DNA of 64,000 bases from Nitrospiraceae bacterium (GTDB taxonomy: Bacteria; Nitrospirota; Thermodesulfovibrionia; UBA6902): assembly GCA_003599275.1 (NCBI GenBank), contig QZJG01000005.1, forward strand, positions 1-64,000, in the 5' to 3' direction. Position 1 is the stretch's first letter; each line of letters begins with the position of its first letter. The notes beneath the pieces were generated by a model. It had not been told where the DNA came from and did not search any database. It worked only from the letters and a program-made list of their open reading frames with translations. The translations under genes were made by a program, and so were the position numbers. Shown in pieces: positions 62,846 to 64,000 of the stretch.

Positions 62846-63070
62846 ATGGAGGAAGTAAAATGCCCTAATCTGGCGGAATGGCAAAACTGGATCATACTGC
62901 TCTGCAAAAAAGGAAGCAGGCCGTATGTCCCGAAAATGTCCGACCTCCAGACGTACTGCAAGACAAAAAATTTCAGCAAATGTCCTTACTCTGCAAAGGT
63001 GGACAGCAAGGCAGCTTTTGCAACACATTACAGGAAGGGGGAAGAAGGCAAAAATGATATGCGAGTTTGA
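62846..63070 (+). CDS. Small Cys-containing protein, first gene of the sigma-54 operon
   Basis: A 74-residue protein starting MEEVKCPNLAEWQNWIILLC, with four or five cysteines spread along it (C6, C20, TYCKTK, SKCPYS). It has no membrane span or signal peptide. The start has a strong ribosome site (CAGGAGG), so the longer track ORF from 62651, which would begin upstream of the sigma-54 promoter, is rejected. It overlaps the STAS gene by 17 bases. I do not recognise a family; the cysteines could bind a metal or cluster. Confidence 0.65.
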   Translation: MEEVKCPNLAEWQNWIILLCKKGSRPYVPKMSDLQTYCKTKNFSKCPYSAKVDSKAAFATHYRKGEEGKNDMRV

Positions 63071-63407
63071 ACAGTTCGACAGCGTGGGGGTGTTTACCTT
63101 CTGCGGCGAATTGACGAGGGAATATGAAGACGAGCTGAAACTGGTCCTGATGAGGGCAATCCACGGCATTGACCGCTCGGTCCTGAAATTCAACAACGTA
63201 AGACGGATAGACCGGAAGTGCACACGTCTTCTTAAACAGGCCTATCGCACTTCAATCCGCCTGAAAAGCCCGTTCATTATAACGGGCCTGTCCGGGACAT
63301 TACTGGCAAAACTGACACACGGCATAACCACTGATAAGGAGAGGGATAACCATGATTACTCATTCGTCGGCGGGTTTTACGGCAGCAGGAAAGCGGCCTT
63401 CAATTAA
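63054..63407 (+). CDS. STAS-domain protein (anti-sigma-factor-antagonist-like)
   Basis: A 117-residue protein with a STAS-like pattern: VGVFTFCGELTREYEDELKLVL, then VLKFNNVRRIDRKCTRLLKQAYRTS and PFIITGLSGTL. Typical antagonists have a phosphorylatable Ser in a DSSGL motif; here that position reads DRKCT, so the usual switch may be missing or moved. GGAAGGGGGAAG precedes the ATG at 63054; the track start at 62925 is too early. It sits in an operon with a sigma-70 family gene, which fits partner-switching control. Confidence 0.7.
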   Translation: MICEFEQFDSVGVFTFCGELTREYEDELKLVLMRAIHGIDRSVLKFNNVRRIDRKCTRLLKQAYRTSIRLKSPFIITGLSGTLLAKLTHGITTDKERDNHDYSFVGGFYGSRKAAFN

Positions 63408-63642
63408 CGCCGGGCCGGTCTGCGGAAAATCCAGTGGAGTGAAGGGCCTTGCCGAGGCCATTATACTTCAGTCGCTGGAAGACCTCTGCACACAGCCCCA
63501 CAGGAAAGAAAGCAGGAAATTTTTCGGAAAGAACGGCTTCAGGACCTGCGCGGAGATCGCGGGCATCGATACCGTTGAACAATTCAAAATATTGCATCTT
63601 TTGGGAGGCAGGAAAAATGGAAGAAACAGCAGAGTACACTGA
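63352..63642 (+). CDS. Unknown 96-residue protein between STAS and sigma-factor genes
   Basis: The ORF overlaps the STAS gene by 56 bases and the sigma-factor gene by 26. GGAGAGG nine bases ahead of the ATG gives a good initiation site. The C-terminal half has a regular helical pattern (GLAEAIILQSLEDLCTQ, GFRTCAEIAGIDTVEQFKIL). I recognise no family. The long overlaps and good ribosome site argue for a coupled gene, perhaps an anti-sigma or adaptor protein, but that is inference. Confidence 0.5.
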   Translation: MITHSSAGFTAAGKRPSINAGPVCGKSSGVKGLAEAIILQSLEDLCTQPHRKESRKFFGKNGFRTCAEIAGIDTVEQFKILHLLGGRKNGRNSRVH

Positions 63643-64000
63643 GATCAGGGACAACGGCTTAAAAGAGATAATGCCGGAGCCGGACGGACTGGACCATCCC
63701 GCTTTTGAAAGCAGGAACGTTTTTCATTCGCCGAATTACACGTGGGACGACCCGATAAAAATATACCTGCGTGAAATGGAATCGATCCCGATGCTCACAA
63801 AAGACGGAGAGGTCGAGACCGCAAAGAAGATGGAGGAGGCAAGGAACGCCGTCTCGGGGACCATATTTGCCTCACCTTTCATTGTAAGGCAGATATTGCA
63901 CCTGCCCTTTCTTCTGAAGCAGAAGAAGGTTGCCCTGAAAAATTTCTGCTCTATCGAGAAAGACCTGACGGACGCCGAAAAGACGGAGTTCCTGGAAAAT
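63617..64000 (+). CDS. Sigma-70 family factor, RpoD-like, cut by the window end
   Basis: The reading frame from ATG 63617 is open to the last base and so is missing from the ORF track. After about 35 acidic residues it reads WDDPIKIYLREMESIPMLTK, a clear sigma-70 region 1.2, and continues into an Asp/Glu- and Lys-rich segment as in the non-conserved region. No region 1.1 is visible, so it may be an alternative, RpoS-like or RpoD-like factor. GGGAGGCAGG lies before the ATG. Being in a sigma-54 operon with a STAS protein, it may be the output of a sigma cascade. Confidence 0.82.
   Translation, partial: MEETAEYTEIRDNGLKEIMPEPDGLDHPAFESRNVFHSPNYTWDDPIKIYLREMESIPMLTKDGEVETAKKMEEARNAVSGTIFASPFIVRQILHLPFLLKQKKVALKNFCSIEKDLTDAEKTEFLEN

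Overview
The window looks like a chromosomal segment of a Gram-negative, anaerobic or microaerophilic environmental bacterium, most likely Nitrospirota (Thermodesulfovibrionia-like) or a deltaproteobacterial-grade relative. This is an inference from gene content: GH57 plus MalQ glucan enzymes, pyruvoyl arginine decarboxylase plus agmatinase, PEP-CTERM surface protein, sigma-54 regulators with PAS domains, the cmk-ispH-rpsA-sppA-ihf and pheA-hisC-aroF-tyrA-aroA operons, and many GTCATTGCGAG-type palindromic repeats between genes. No rRNA, tRNA, CRISPR array, prophage or transposase gene was seen.

Layout. 0.1-5.3 kb: a LamG fragment, a REC-PilZ response regulator, then GH57 and MalQ (minus strand). 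5.3-9.1 kb: a PEP-CTERM protein with a likely sigma-54 control region, an outer-membrane barrel and a cellulose-synthase-like glycosyltransferase. 9.1-10.7 kb: a truncated DUF1566 protein and a hicBA toxin-antitoxin module bracketed by direct repeats, next to a tetranucleotide tract. 10.7-14.3 kb: an MacB-type ABC transporter, a beta-propeller with one haem-c site and a PCu(A)C-like copper chaperone. 14.5-17.8 kb: an amino-acid binding protein behind a sigma-54 promoter, cobO, and arginine-to-putrescine genes. 17.9-26.1 kb: envelope genes (amidase, GerMN, murI), rph, radC, and purH-purD-purE with a cyclic-nucleotide-binding protein. 26.2-31.7 kb: a secreted Tyr/Pro-rich protein, a BaiN flavoprotein, a giant pseudopilin with Ig-like domains and a membrane methyltransferase-like protein. 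31.8-43.2 kb (minus): rnr, a sensor kinase plus PhnD-like lipoprotein, cobA-hemD, and cmk-plsC-ispH-rpsA-sppA-ihf. 43.5-49.7 kb (minus): a second glycosyltransferase and envelope cluster. 50-53.6 kb: an ArsR regulator and a fused iron-sulfur/molybdopterin oxidoreductase. 53.6-59.2 kb: aromatic amino-acid genes. 59.5-64 kb: a PAS histidine kinase, its sigma-54 response regulator, and an operon of a small Cys protein, a STAS protein, an unknown protein and a sigma-70 family factor cut by the window end.

The strongest regulatory signal is a set of TGACATGTCA-type palindromes at the 3' end of the sigma-54 response regulator gene. They lie about 160-200 bases upstream of a good -24/-12 promoter for the STAS/sigma-factor operon. 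Similar half-sites occur upstream of the PEP-CTERM gene 57 kb away, which suggests a sigma-54 cascade joining a sigma-70-type factor to surface-protein and exopolysaccharide genes. Other points of interest are a kinase whose phospho-acceptor His is replaced by Asp, a pseudopilin paired with a methyltransferase-like membrane protein, an unusual Fe-S/Mo fusion, an A9 frameshift in a TPR gene, and at least four copies of palindromic MITE-like elements.
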